Positions 9,169-17,023 of a stretch of DNA of 64,000 nucleotides are shown piece after piece. A program made the translations under genes and the position numbers. The notes under the pieces were generated by a model that was given only the letters and a program-made list of their open reading frames with translations, searched no databases and had not been told where the DNA came from. Each line of letters starts with the position of its first letter. The first letter of the stretch is position 1. The stretch is taken from assembly GCA_965223955.1 (NCBI GenBank), contig OZ245029.1:248001-312000 (forward strand), given 5' to 3'. Origin of the DNA: Bin75 sp965223955. GTDB lineage: Bacteria; Nitrospirota; Nitrospiria; Nitrospirales; UBA8639.

Positions 9169-10017
9169 CTAGGCAGGACGAGTCAACAATTCTCTTGTCT
9201 CGCGCTTTTCTTCCATTGTCGCAGGGTGAGCGATGACCGATTCGGTGACGCGATAGGGGCTGCTCAGCCAATACGCTGCCCCGACGAGTACGGCCCCGCC
9301 GACAATGTTTCCCAATCCGACGAAAACTTGGTTCCACATGAATCCGCCCCAAGAAATCGCCTCTCCATGCGGGAGGAACAGCGCGATCCCCAATACCGAT
9401 TGGTTCGCAATGCTGTGCTCGAATCCACTCCCCACGAACGCGAACAAACACCAGAAGATCAGCATAATTTTCGCCGTTTCATTGGCGGTACGGGCCGCCA
9501 TCCACACAGCCAGACACACCAGCATGTTACAGAGAATCCCCCGGCTGAAGAGTTCCCAGGCCGGCGCAGACATTTTCATGGCCGCAACCTTCATGAACAG
9601 ATCCACCTGAGGAGCCTTGGCCACCACGCCGGATTGAGCGATCAGCCAGGAAACGGCTAACGAGCCGACCAGATTCCCGATGAATGACCATAAGAAAATC
9701 CAACCCAAGTATTTCCAGGTTATCGCCCTGGAAAGCGCGCCGATGGTGCAGACTATATTGTTGCCCGTGAACAATTCCGATCCGGCAAAGATCACCAACG
9801 TCAGGGCAATGCCAAATGACGCTCCCATCACAAGTTTCAGCGCAGCCGACCCTTGAGCGGAGAACGGCGCCCCCACACTAAAGATTAAACAGATCCCCAA
9901 TCCCAAATAGATGCCTGCCAGGGCCGACAAAATGAAGTAGCCCCCAGGCGAGTGGAGAAAATAGTCGACTTTTTTTCTTGAAACGTCTGACATGCGCTTG
10001 AGATCTTCTTGATACAT
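9169..10017 (-). CDS. Formate/nitrite channel (FNT family, FocA/NirC)
   Basis: Inner-membrane channel for nitrite or formate, 282 residues. It shows six spans and FNT landmarks: an N-terminal half with LKLVMGASFGIALTLVIFAGSELFTGN, a mid-helix ILCNMLVCLAVW, and the repeat-half segment FVGSGFEHSIAN. The ATG at 10017 has GAAGGGG eight bases upstream; a GTG at 10047 would add ten residues. Because nirA follows directly, nitrite import for assimilation is the likely job, rather than formate. A sigma-54 type promoter lies about 108 bases before the start. Confidence 0.92.
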   Translation of the reverse strand: MYQEDLKRMSDVSRKKVDYFLHSPGGYFILSALAGIYLGLGICLIFSVGAPFSAQGSAALKLVMGASFGIALTLVIFAGSELFTGNNIVCTIGALSRAITWKYLGWIFLWSFIGNLVGSLAVSWLIAQSGVVAKAPQVDLFMKVAAMKMSAPAWELFSRGILCNMLVCLAVWMAARTANETAKIMLIFWCLFAFVGSGFEHSIANQSVLGIALFLPHGEAISWGGFMWNQVFVGLGNIVGGAVLVGAAYWLSSPYRVTESVIAHPATMEEKRETRELLTRPA

Positions 10018-10124
10018 TGTTCGAACCCCTTCTCTTTTTTTAAACACGAGAAAAAAACGATTGTATTTCTATCGCCACAGCCAGGCAGATACGCCATTCG
10101 CCAAGCATTCATTTCTACTTTTCT

Positions 10125-10140
10125 TGCAAGAGCCACGCCA
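10125..10140 (-). promoter_or_regulatory. Sigma-54 (-24/-12) promoter of focA-nirA
   Basis: Read on the minus strand the site is TGGCGTGGCTCTTGCA. The GG and GC dinucleotides are at the canonical 12-base offset, against a TGGCAC-N5-TTGCA consensus. It sits about 108 bases before the channel gene start. A sigma-54 activator gene lies just beyond. Confidence 0.8.
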
Positions 10141-10233
10141 AAACACATTTTTTCAAAAACCTCAAAGAATCAAGCGCAATCATGACAAAACCCCCTCACC
10201 AAACCGGACATTCCTGTTCATCACGCACCCTAT

Positions 10234-10249
10234 TGTGGGCAAAGAGACA
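10234..10249. promoter_or_regulatory. Candidate NifA-type upstream activator site
   Basis: TGT-N10-ACA, the known NifA enhancer pattern, lies about 94 bases upstream of the -24 element. An overlapping small palindrome AGACA-AAAA-TGTCT (10245-10258) is also present. The pattern is short and could arise by chance. Confidence 0.4.
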
Positions 10250-10306
10250 AAAATGTCTTGGCGGTAGGGGGGATGCACTGACGAGAACCAAGTACGCCTC
10301 AGGCGA

Positions 10307-11530
10307 TCAGGGTTCTTCGATAAGCTGGTACTTTTCGATTCGGTAGGCGATTTGACGTGGCGTCATGCCCAACAGCCTGGCCGCTTTCGCCTTGACCCAT
10401 CCTGCTTTCTTGAGGGCTTCTCGAAGACGGTCCCGTTCGATCGCATCCAACCGTGCGGAGAGCGTTTGTTGGGAGGCCGGGCTGCTCGACTTGGTGGGGG
10501 ACTGGGACTGAACGGTTCGCATGTGGTCGAAATAAGGAGTGAGGGATTCGGGAATGGACTGGACATCGATCAGCGACGTCTCCGCCAGGACGACCAGGCG
10601 TTCCATGCAATTCTGTAATTCGCGAATGTTTCCGGGCCAATGGTAGACGTTCATCATATCAACCAGGTCCTTCCCCAATTGAATGTTCCGGCTATTGGCG
10701 CGATTGAATTTGTCGAGAAAATTCGTCATGAGCAACGGCACGTCGTCCCGCCGGGCGCGTAAGGGAGGAAGCGTGAGTGGCACGACGTTCAGCCGATAAT
10801 ACAAATCTTCTCGAAACTCGCCTGAACGGACCATGGCTTCGAGATGACGATGCGTCGCGGCAATCACCCGGACGTCCACCGAGAGCCTCTCCCCACCTCC
10901 GACTCGCTCAAATTCTTTATCTTGAAGCACGCGAAGGAGTTTCACCTGGGTCGACAGGGAAATATCTCCGACCTCATCAAGAAACAGCGTTCCTCCATGG
11001 GCGTGTTCCAGTCGTCCTTTTCTGGCCTGATTCGCTCCCGTGAAGGCTCCCCGTTCATGCCCGAACAGGGTCGTTTCAATGAGGGTTTCCGGAACCGCCG
11101 CGCAATGGACCGCCACAAACGGTTGATCGGCGCGCGCACTGGAGAGGTGAATCGATTGCGCCGCCAACTCCTTACCCGTTCCACTTTCGCCGCGGATCAG
11201 GACCATTGCCGAAGAGTTCGAGACCCGCTGAATGGCCGTGTATACCGTTTGCATCGCCGTACTGTTTCCAATGAGAACCGGCGCCTGCTTCTTTTTCCTG
11301 GCGACACTCGAAGGTTTCGGCAAAGCACCCGCTTGCTCGAGACGCAGGGATGACTCGGATGCCTCGGAAGCACGGCCTGGCATCTCTTCTGTTTCAGATT
11401 CCTGCTCCAGCAAGGCCAGGGCTTGGCCAATCCGGGTTTCAGGAGCATCCTTTCCATCCAGAATAGTCCGCAGTCGGGTGATGAGCTTGTCGTCGCCCTT
11501 TGCAAGATCGCGTTTCATCGTGCTGCTCAT
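10307..11530 (-). CDS. Sigma-54-dependent activator, NifA-like, without a sensory domain
   Basis: An enhancer-binding protein that remodels sigma-54 RNA polymerase. The AAA+ domain carries Walker A GESGTGKE (114-121), the sigma-contacting GAFTGA loop (161-166), Walker B FLDEVGD (183-189) and the R-finger region FREDLYYRLNV. The C-terminal Fis-type helix-turn-helix AARLLGMTPRQIAYRIEKY closely resembles that of NifA. The first 80 residues are short, polar and show no GAF, PAS or receiver domain, so control may be by level or by an unseen partner. Located directly upstream of focA-nirA in the same orientation; activation of that unit is inferred from the promoter found between them. Confidence 0.9.
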   Translation of the reverse strand: MSSTMKRDLAKGDDKLITRLRTILDGKDAPETRIGQALALLEQESETEEMPGRASEASESSLRLEQAGALPKPSSVARKKKQAPVLIGNSTAMQTVYTAIQRVSNSSAMVLIRGESGTGKELAAQSIHLSSARADQPFVAVHCAAVPETLIETTLFGHERGAFTGANQARKGRLEHAHGGTLFLDEVGDISLSTQVKLLRVLQDKEFERVGGGERLSVDVRVIAATHRHLEAMVRSGEFREDLYYRLNVVPLTLPPLRARRDDVPLLMTNFLDKFNRANSRNIQLGKDLVDMMNVYHWPGNIRELQNCMERLVVLAETSLIDVQSIPESLTPYFDHMRTVQSQSPTKSSSPASQQTLSARLDAIERDRLREALKKAGWVKAKAARLLGMTPRQIAYRIEKYQLIEEP

Positions 11531-11845
11531 GTCTTCAAAAAACGCAAAAAAAAACGCCCTTTCCCAACCTGCGTTGGAGAAGGACGTTCATTGTCCTCAC
11601 ACGGCTTGTCTTTTTCAGCGGAATGACGACCTTGTCATTCTCAGTCTGTAGTTAACCGCACTTTCCCCTGTTTGTCAATGGGGGTGCATTGGTTGTGTCA
11701 AAAATCGTCTCCACCCATAATGGGGTACACGGCGCACCACGTGTGCCTTCAGAGTCCAATGACGTGACCATTTCTTACGACGCGTCCATGGCGACCTCGT
11801 CAGACTTTCCTCTACCACCACGTAGGGGGCAATGGAGGGCAGTGA
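11531..11845. other. Divergent intergenic region
   Basis: Lies between the NifA-like gene (leftward) and the histidine kinase (rightward). I see no gene. GGAGG at 11834-11838 is the ribosome site of the kinase. Promoters must be here, but no clear -35/-10 or -24/-12 pair was found. Confidence 0.5.
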
Positions 11846-13342
11846 ATGATGAATGCATCGTCCGGACCAGGGCTTACGTTTCCATTGACCATTGGGCAAC
11901 GCCTGCTCGCCATGGTGGTCATCTTCATTCTGGCGTTGGGGGCCATCCTGGCCTTTACCCATACCGCGGTGAAAACGCTCGAGCTCGACGTGGTAGTGCT
12001 GGACGTGGCGGGCCGCCAGCGGATGATGATTCAACGCCACCTCAATGAAATGCTGTTGGCCTCCCATGGGATTCAAACGGATTTTCAACAGACGCAACAG
12101 GCGTTATTGCACTCCGCCGATGCCTTACAGAATGGGGGAGACGTGGTCGTGAACCTGTACACCGACGAACGGCGCTCGATTCCTGCGGCCTCGACCGCCC
12201 GGATAGAGCAACTCCTGGAGCAACAACGTTCCCTTCTTGAACGATTTTTCGCCAAAACCAGAACCCTGCTGCTCGAAGACCCCGATCACTTCCCTTCGCC
12301 GGAATCGGTTTCCTTGCTCAGTCAACTCCACCAGGAACTTCAACGAAACGCCGACACCGTGTTCAAATTGTTCAGCGCCCGTTCCCGTCAAAACATCATG
12401 GATCTCCTGAGAAGCGAACCGGTCATTGGGTTCCTGGTCATTTTCCTGAGCGTGATCCTGGCCCGGCAGGTCGTGTCCGCCAGCCGCCGGCTCGAACGGG
12501 AAATCGAGCAGCGCAAAAAAGCCGAGGATGCACGCAAATCCTATGAGGAGGAATTGGCGAACAAGACGCGGGAATTGGCCCAATCCAACGCGGAACTCCA
12601 GCAGTTCGCCTACGTGGCTTCCCACGACCTGCAAGAACCGCTTCGCATGGTGGCGAGTTACACGCAGTTATTGGGCAAACGGTACCAGGGCAAGCTGGAC
12701 AAAAACGCCGATGAATTTATCGGGTACGCCGTGGACGGGGCCACCCGCATGCAACGGCTCATTCGCGATCTGCTGGAATACTCGCGAGTCGGGTCCGAGA
12801 ACAAGTCCCTTGAACACACCGACTCTGAAGTCGTGTTGCGACAGGTCCTGGATAATCTCTCCGCGTCGGTCCGTGAACGTCACGCCGAGGTGACCCATGA
12901 TCCGCTTCCCATTGTCCATGCCAACCCGACGCACCTGACTCAAGTCTTCCAAAACCTGATCGGCAACGCGCTGAAGTTCCAGGGAGACTCCCCTGCCAAA
13001 ATTCACGTGGGTGCCAAGGCGCTCCCGGACGGGTGGGAATTCTCGATCCGCGATAACGGGGTCAGGATCCCGGCCGATCAACTCGGTCGAATCTTTTCGA
13101 TCTTTCAACGATTACACGGTCAAAGCGAATACCCTGGCACGGGGATCGGCCTGGCCATCTGCAAGCGAATCGTGGAAAAATACGGCGGGAACATCCGGGT
13201 GGAATCCGAACTCGGCACAGGATCGATCTTTTATTTCACCCTGACGACCCCTCGAGATGTCATGAAGCCCGTGCCACAAACGGCCGGCTCCCCGGATCTG
13301 CTACAATCTCCTGGTGAAGGGCCGGAGAACCCAGTCACATGA
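11846..13342 (+). CDS. Hybrid-free sensor histidine kinase with PilJ-like sensor domain
   Basis: Membrane kinase of 498 residues. TM helices near 18-40 and 193-211 bracket a periplasmic domain of NarX/PilJ type (VVLDVAGRQRMMIQRHLNEM). A coiled coil (about 212-252) leads to a HisKA domain with His260 in YVASHDLQEPLRM, a phytochrome-kinase-like H-box. The ATPase domain has an N-box (NLIGNALKF) and GTGIGLAICKRI, but its G1 box reads DNGVRIP, with Arg where the second glycine of DxGxG is expected. The ATG follows GGAGG by seven bases. The stop overlaps the start of the next gene (ATGA), so it probably phosphorylates that activator. Confidence 0.88.
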   Translation: MMNASSGPGLTFPLTIGQRLLAMVVIFILALGAILAFTHTAVKTLELDVVVLDVAGRQRMMIQRHLNEMLLASHGIQTDFQQTQQALLHSADALQNGGDVVVNLYTDERRSIPAASTARIEQLLEQQRSLLERFFAKTRTLLLEDPDHFPSPESVSLLSQLHQELQRNADTVFKLFSARSRQNIMDLLRSEPVIGFLVIFLSVILARQVVSASRRLEREIEQRKKAEDARKSYEEELANKTRELAQSNAELQQFAYVASHDLQEPLRMVASYTQLLGKRYQGKLDKNADEFIGYAVDGATRMQRLIRDLLEYSRVGSENKSLEHTDSEVVLRQVLDNLSASVRERHAEVTHDPLPIVHANPTHLTQVFQNLIGNALKFQGDSPAKIHVGAKALPDGWEFSIRDNGVRIPADQLGRIFSIFQRLHGQSEYPGTGIGLAICKRIVEKYGGNIRVESELGTGSIFYFTLTTPRDVMKPVPQTAGSPDLLQSPGEGPENPVT

Positions 13343-15081
13343 ACACCACGACCATTCTCTTAGTGGAAGATAACCCAGGCGACGCTCGCCTGATCCGGGA
13401 ACTCTTTCGTGACCTTCAAGGCCGCTCCTTCGAAATCCTCACCGCCGAATCCTTTCGGCAGGCCCATGATCGCTTGAAAGAACACCGCGTGGACCTCGCC
13501 CTGGTCGACCTGTCCTTGCCCGATAGCCACGGGTTGGACACGTTTCGGAAGATCGCCGAGAGCTATCCCTCGCTTCCGCAAGTCCTGCTCACGGGCCTGA
13601 ATGACCGGGAAACCGCCATCCAGGCCGTTCGAGAAGGGGCCCAGGATTATCTGCTCAAAGGCGAGGTGGACGGGCACATCCTGATCCGGGCCATCGACTA
13701 TGCCATCGAGAGGAAACGCATCCAAGTCGAATGGGAAGCCGCGAACACCCGGCTCCAAAAAAGTGCGGAGGATCTTCATTCCATTCTTAATCAACTGCAC
13801 ATCGGGACGATTTTGATCGGTCCCGAAGGCCGGATTCTCCACATGAGCGTGTCCGCCCTTCGGTTACTGGGCCAAACCGGAACAACCCCGGAAGGCCGAC
13901 CCTGGCAGGACGCCGTGGAGTTCGCCGACCATGACGTCCACGCCCTGGAACGGCTCATGCAGCAGGACGAACGGAAAAAGTTCGTCGTCCATTTCACGCC
14001 ACCGGGCCATTCCCCACGTTGGCTTGAGATCGATATCCACGATGATCCCCGTGACACGCGGGCCAAAATGTTCTTTCTCTACGACGTGACTGAAATCCAT
14101 ACGCTCCGCAAACAACTGGAGGACAAATCCCAATTTCACGATTTGATCGGGAAATGCCAGCCCATGCAGGACGTGTATCGGCAGATTCGCAATCTCTCCC
14201 AGGTCGAATCCACGGTCGTCATTGAAGGAGAAACCGGGACGGGCAAGGAACTCGTCGCGCGGGCGCTGCACGATTCAAGCCCGAGAAAAGACAACCCCTT
14301 TCTCGCGGTGAATTGCGCCGGCCTGACCGAATCTCTGCTGGGCAGTCAATTATTCGGTCACAAGAAAGGCGCCTTTACCGGAGCCGACCGTGACCACCGC
14401 GGATTTTTTGAATCCGCTCACGGGGGGACGATTTTCCTGGATGAAATCGGCGATATGCCGTCTCCCGTCCAGACGAGTTTACTCAGAGTGCTCCAGGAAA
14501 AAGAAATTACCCGGCTGGGCGAATCTCAACCGAGAAAGGTGGACGTCCGTATTATCTGCGCCACGCATCACGACTTACAGGAGCAGATGGCGCAGCATGC
14601 CTTCCGGGCCGACCTGCTGTACCGCATTCGGGTGGGACGCATTCACTTGCCTCCGCTACGGGAACGACAAGAAGATATTCCCCTTTTGATTTGGTCTTTT
14701 GTCGGTCAATGCCGCAAGGCGATGGGAAAACTGTTCGTGCAGGACGTCAGCCCCGATGCCTTGCAACGCTTGGCCCGGTATCCATGGCCGGGCAATATTC
14801 GGGAACTGAAAAGCGTGATCGAATATGCCGTCCTCCAATGCGAAGGAGACACCATCCAACCACGGCATTTTCCTCCGGAACTTCTCGAATCACCCGGAAC
14901 CGCGCTTCCCGCTTCAGAAACAACCACGAATACTTCCGTCAAGGACCGGGAACGTATTGTAGGTGCCCTCAAAGAGACCAAAGGGAATCGAGCCAGAGCG
15001 GCTCAACTTCTCGGCATCAGTCGTGCAACCTTCTATCGCTGGTTGGATGATTTGGACATTTCCAAACATGATCTCTCATAA
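13339..15081 (+). CDS. Sigma-54 response regulator, REC-PAS-AAA+-Fis
   Basis: Output protein of the preceding kinase, 580 residues. The receiver domain has acidic EDN residues at about 10-12 and phospho-acceptor Asp57. A PAS domain (about 145-255) follows. The AAA+ domain has Walker A GETGTGKE (297-304), GAFTGA (344-349) and Walker B FLDEIGD. A Fis-type helix-turn-helix (KGNRARAAQLLGISRATFYRW) ends the protein. The extra PAS between receiver and AAA+ is less common than the NtrC layout. It overlaps the kinase gene by four bases. The two genes immediately downstream carry similar upstream repeats and -24/-12-like elements, making them candidate targets. Confidence 0.9.
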   Translation: MNTTTILLVEDNPGDARLIRELFRDLQGRSFEILTAESFRQAHDRLKEHRVDLALVDLSLPDSHGLDTFRKIAESYPSLPQVLLTGLNDRETAIQAVREGAQDYLLKGEVDGHILIRAIDYAIERKRIQVEWEAANTRLQKSAEDLHSILNQLHIGTILIGPEGRILHMSVSALRLLGQTGTTPEGRPWQDAVEFADHDVHALERLMQQDERKKFVVHFTPPGHSPRWLEIDIHDDPRDTRAKMFFLYDVTEIHTLRKQLEDKSQFHDLIGKCQPMQDVYRQIRNLSQVESTVVIEGETGTGKELVARALHDSSPRKDNPFLAVNCAGLTESLLGSQLFGHKKGAFTGADRDHRGFFESAHGGTIFLDEIGDMPSPVQTSLLRVLQEKEITRLGESQPRKVDVRIICATHHDLQEQMAQHAFRADLLYRIRVGRIHLPPLRERQEDIPLLIWSFVGQCRKAMGKLFVQDVSPDALQRLARYPWPGNIRELKSVIEYAVLQCEGDTIQPRHFPPELLESPGTALPASETTTNTSVKDRERIVGALKETKGNRARAAQLLGISRATFYRWLDDLDISKHDLS

Positions 15082-15322
15082 ACCGGCTTCCTTTTTGGCC
15101 TGGTCTGAAAATAGCCCGAACTGTCATTCCGGTTTTTCTCCTTCTGTCATCCCCGACCCGATCGGGGATCCAGGGTCGTTCTCTTCACGGACGAAGAAAA
15201 AAGAAAGACTCTGGATTCCCGATTAAAAATGTCGGGAATGACAGATGAATGACAGATTGGAGAGAGGCGTCTCACTTTCATCTCTTGGTGTGCAGGGGTA
15301 AGCCTGCATTATGGTCTCTTGC
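15082..15322. repeat. CATTCCCGAC-family repeat
   Basis: 15141-15245 holds a full palindromic element: an outer pair of CCCCGAC/GGGGATCCAGG and GGATTCCCGATTA/GTCGGGAATGA around about 40 bases. A fragment resembling GGGGTGCAGG...CCTGCAT lies near 15291-15310. No gene is seen. Confidence 0.75.
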
Positions 15323-15358
15323 ATGAGACAGTTATGAGACGTTAATGAGACATCTCAT
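15323..15358. promoter_or_regulatory. Triple ATGAGAC direct repeat, candidate enhancer
   Basis: ATGAGAC starts at 15323, 15334 and 15345, exactly 11 bases apart, and an inverted TCTCAT follows at 15353. One face of the helix would be presented three times. The array ends 79 bases before a -24/-12-like element. The same octamer in dyad form precedes the gene at 16396. Confidence 0.7.
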
Positions 15359-15436
15359 GGAAGGTCGTTGACCTGAATGGAATCATAACCCGTTGAATTT
15401 AAATGATATAGTGTTTGGTCTCTCCCTGGCGACCTT

Positions 15437-15452
15437 TGGCACAACCTTTGAA
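15437..15452 (+). promoter_or_regulatory. -24/-12-like promoter of the receiver gene
   Basis: TGGCAC-AACCT-TTGAA. The -24 half is perfect and the spacing is right, but the invariant GC of the -12 half reads GA. It lies 60 bases before the start codon at 15512. The element at 16315 shares the same deviation. Confidence 0.6.
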
Positions 15453-15511
15453 TATAGTTTAAATAATCATAGCGAGCGCAAACACGGGAGCAAGCCCCCA
15501 GCGGATAAGCC

Positions 15512-15964
15512 ATGAAGCAATCATCCGTTATTTTGATCGTCGAAGATAATCCGGGGGACATTCGCCTTATCAAGGAGGCATTCAAAACCTCCTCCATCGA
15601 CCCCACCCTGTATTTTGCACATGATGGGGTCGAGGCCACTCACTTTTTGGAAACAAGAAAACGTGAGCCCTCAAATGACTTCCCACAGCTTATTGTTCTG
15701 GATCTGAACCTCCCGAAAAAAAGTGGATTTGAAGTATTGCAGTTCGTGAAATGTGACGAGGTGCTGAAGCGGATTCCGGTGATTGTCCTCAGCTCTTCGC
15801 AAAATCCGGAAGACATTGCCAAGGCGTATGATCTGCACGCCAACTGTTATTTGACCAAACCTGCAAACTTCGAAGCCTTTATCGCCGTCGTCCAAGCCTT
15901 GGAATATTTTTGGATCCGGACGGCGAGCCTTCCTTCGATACACGGCACACGATTGCATTTGTAG
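15512..15964 (+). CDS. Single-domain response regulator, Rcp1-like
   Basis: A free-standing receiver of 150 residues with no output domain. Visible are IVEDNPGD (acidic pocket), Asp64 in LIVLDLNLPKKSG, the Ser/Thr position in VIVLSSSQ, and Lys in YLTKPANFEAF. The EDNPGDIRLIKEAF start is typical of Rcp1-type regulators paired with phytochrome-like kinases, matching the H-box style of the kinase two genes upstream. The last 15 or so residues run up to a REP element and look like a random extension. A phosphorelay or feedback role in the same signalling unit is an inference. Confidence 0.85.
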   Translation: MKQSSVILIVEDNPGDIRLIKEAFKTSSIDPTLYFAHDGVEATHFLETRKREPSNDFPQLIVLDLNLPKKSGFEVLQFVKCDEVLKRIPVIVLSSSQNPEDIAKAYDLHANCYLTKPANFEAFIAVVQALEYFWIRTASLPSIHGTRLHL

Positions 15965-16190
15965 CCGCGTCCTTCATTCGGGACGGCACGGGGGCCCGTC
16001 CCCTACGGGCCGGGATGCGGCCGCGACAAGACTCATCACCCTCACCTTCATCCTCTCCCATCAAGGGAGAGGAAATTTTCTGCACCCTCTACATCCTTGT
16101 CGTTGTAGGGGACGGCCCGTGTGCCGTCCCGCATGAACCACATACCATCCCCGACGGACAACCACGGGGGGTTGTCCCTACATTATTGCC
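15965..16190. repeat. REP elements and CTCACC/CTCTCCC repeat
   Basis: A reverse REP half-element lies at about 15979-16005, followed by a CACCCTCACC...CTCTCCC hairpin repeat near 16031-16065. A complete forward REP pair (two hairpins, 78 bases) occupies 16105-16182. No gene is seen. Confidence 0.75.
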
Positions 16191-16194
16191 GGTG

Positions 16195-16233
16195 TGTCTC
16201 ATCTGTAGAACATGAGACAACTTGCTGTCTCAT
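16195..16233. promoter_or_regulatory. TGTCTCAT/ATGAGACA dyad, candidate enhancer
   Basis: TGTCTCAT at 16195-16202 and ATGAGACA at 16212-16219 form a perfect dyad with a nine-base spacer; a third copy, TGTCTCAT, lies at 16226-16233. The set ends 82 bases before the -24/-12-like element at 16315, nearly the same geometry as at 15323-15437. Confidence 0.7.
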
Positions 16234-16314
16234 CAAAAAGCATTCATTCCAATTCCTTTATCGTGAATTTTTCTAACACTATGAAATTAAACTGAAAATT
16301 CTCATTGAAAAATC

Positions 16315-16330
16315 TGGCACGTAATTTGAT
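16315..16330 (+). promoter_or_regulatory. -24/-12-like promoter of the zinc-ribbon gene
   Basis: TGGCAC-GTAAT-TTGAT, 66 bases before the start at 16396. The -24 half is perfect. The -12 half has GA instead of GC, as at 15437. Confidence 0.6.
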
Positions 16331-16395
16331 AGAGGTTGAGATAGACGGAAAAACCAACAGCCGGAACGTTTACCGTTTAACCAGGGGGCGTACAT

Positions 16396-16830
16396 ATGTC
16401 TATCTCAAACAACATCCATTCGGGCCCAGGGTTGGGCGCGTCTCACAACATTCAAGCGTGCACCCGGTGCGGCGGACTGTTGATCAGGGAAGGTCTGTCC
16501 GATCTGTTCGAGGATACGGGGCACATGCGCCGATGGGCGTGGCGGTGCGTGCAGTGTGGAGATATCGTGGATTCGCTCATTCTCAAACGCCGCATGGGCG
16601 CGGATCTTCCGGCTCTCAACGCGACGAGTCGCAAACGTTGGACGAGCATAGAGGCTTTGACCAAGAAGCCTTGCGCGGTTCCACCTTTCCAGGCAAACCC
16701 TCTACCTCCCCTCACCCCTCCTGATCCTTCGGCTACGCTTCCTTCGACAAGCTCAGGACAGGCAGGACAAGCAAAGGAGGGGAAGGGAAAAGCCCCCTCT
16801 CCCCTATTTCCCGCATTAAGCGGGAAATAG
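16396..16830 (+). CDS. Small zinc-ribbon protein with a repeat-derived tail
   Basis: The first 90 or so residues look like a real protein: two CxxC pairs (Cys22/Cys25 and Cys51/Cys54) spaced as a zinc ribbon around the helical LIREGLSDLFEDTGHMRRWAW. From about residue 102 the frame runs into a dispersed repeat (about 16692-16855), which encodes a low-complexity proline/serine tail. The original C-terminus may have been lost to the repeat. The ATG follows AGGGGGCG. The -24/-12-like element and ATGAGACA dyad upstream suggest control by the activator at 13339. Function is unknown. Confidence 0.65.
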   Translation: MSISNNIHSGPGLGASHNIQACTRCGGLLIREGLSDLFEDTGHMRRWAWRCVQCGDIVDSLILKRRMGADLPALNATSRKRWTSIEALTKKPCAVPPFQANPLPPLTPPDPSATLPSTSSGQAGQAKEGKGKAPSPLFPALSGK

Positions 16831-16855
16831 GGAGAGGGCTGGGGTGAGGGGGGAA
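16692..16855. repeat. CTCCTTTGC / GCTCAGGACAGG composite repeat
   Basis: Contains CCTCCTGATCCTTCGGC, AAGCTCAGGACAGGCAGG and a hairpin TATTTCCCGC/GCGGGAAATA flanked by CTCTCCC/GGGAGAGG. Relatives occur at 20083-20176, 20735-20780 and 54259-54370. Confidence 0.7.
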
Positions 16856-16930
16856 TAGTCAACGAATGAGTGAACACATACAAAAAAACGACACAAACTT
16901 CAAAAAGTTAGAGAAAGAGATCCCGTTGCC

Positions 16931-17020
16931 ATGGTAAAAATTGCTGAAGGAAGTTTCATTCGGGGAAGCGGTATGGAAACCGGACAAGCAGGCAACGCCC
17001 CGACCGGTAAAACGAGGTGA
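16931..17020 (+). pseudogene. Possible N-terminal remnant of a formylglycine-generating-type protein
   Basis: A 29-codon frame begins MVKIAEGSFIRGSGMETG, which resembles the start of SUMF1/FGE-sulfatase domains (usually MVxIPxGxFxMGS). It then breaks off and ends six bases before the epimerase start. It could be chance; a 23-codon frame at 16866 just upstream has no resemblance to anything. Confidence 0.3.
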
Positions 17021-17023
17021 ACA

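Noticed and set aside
16866..16937. 23-codon frame MSEHIQKNDTNF
   Set aside because: No ribosome site or similarity; probably non-coding sequence left between repeats.
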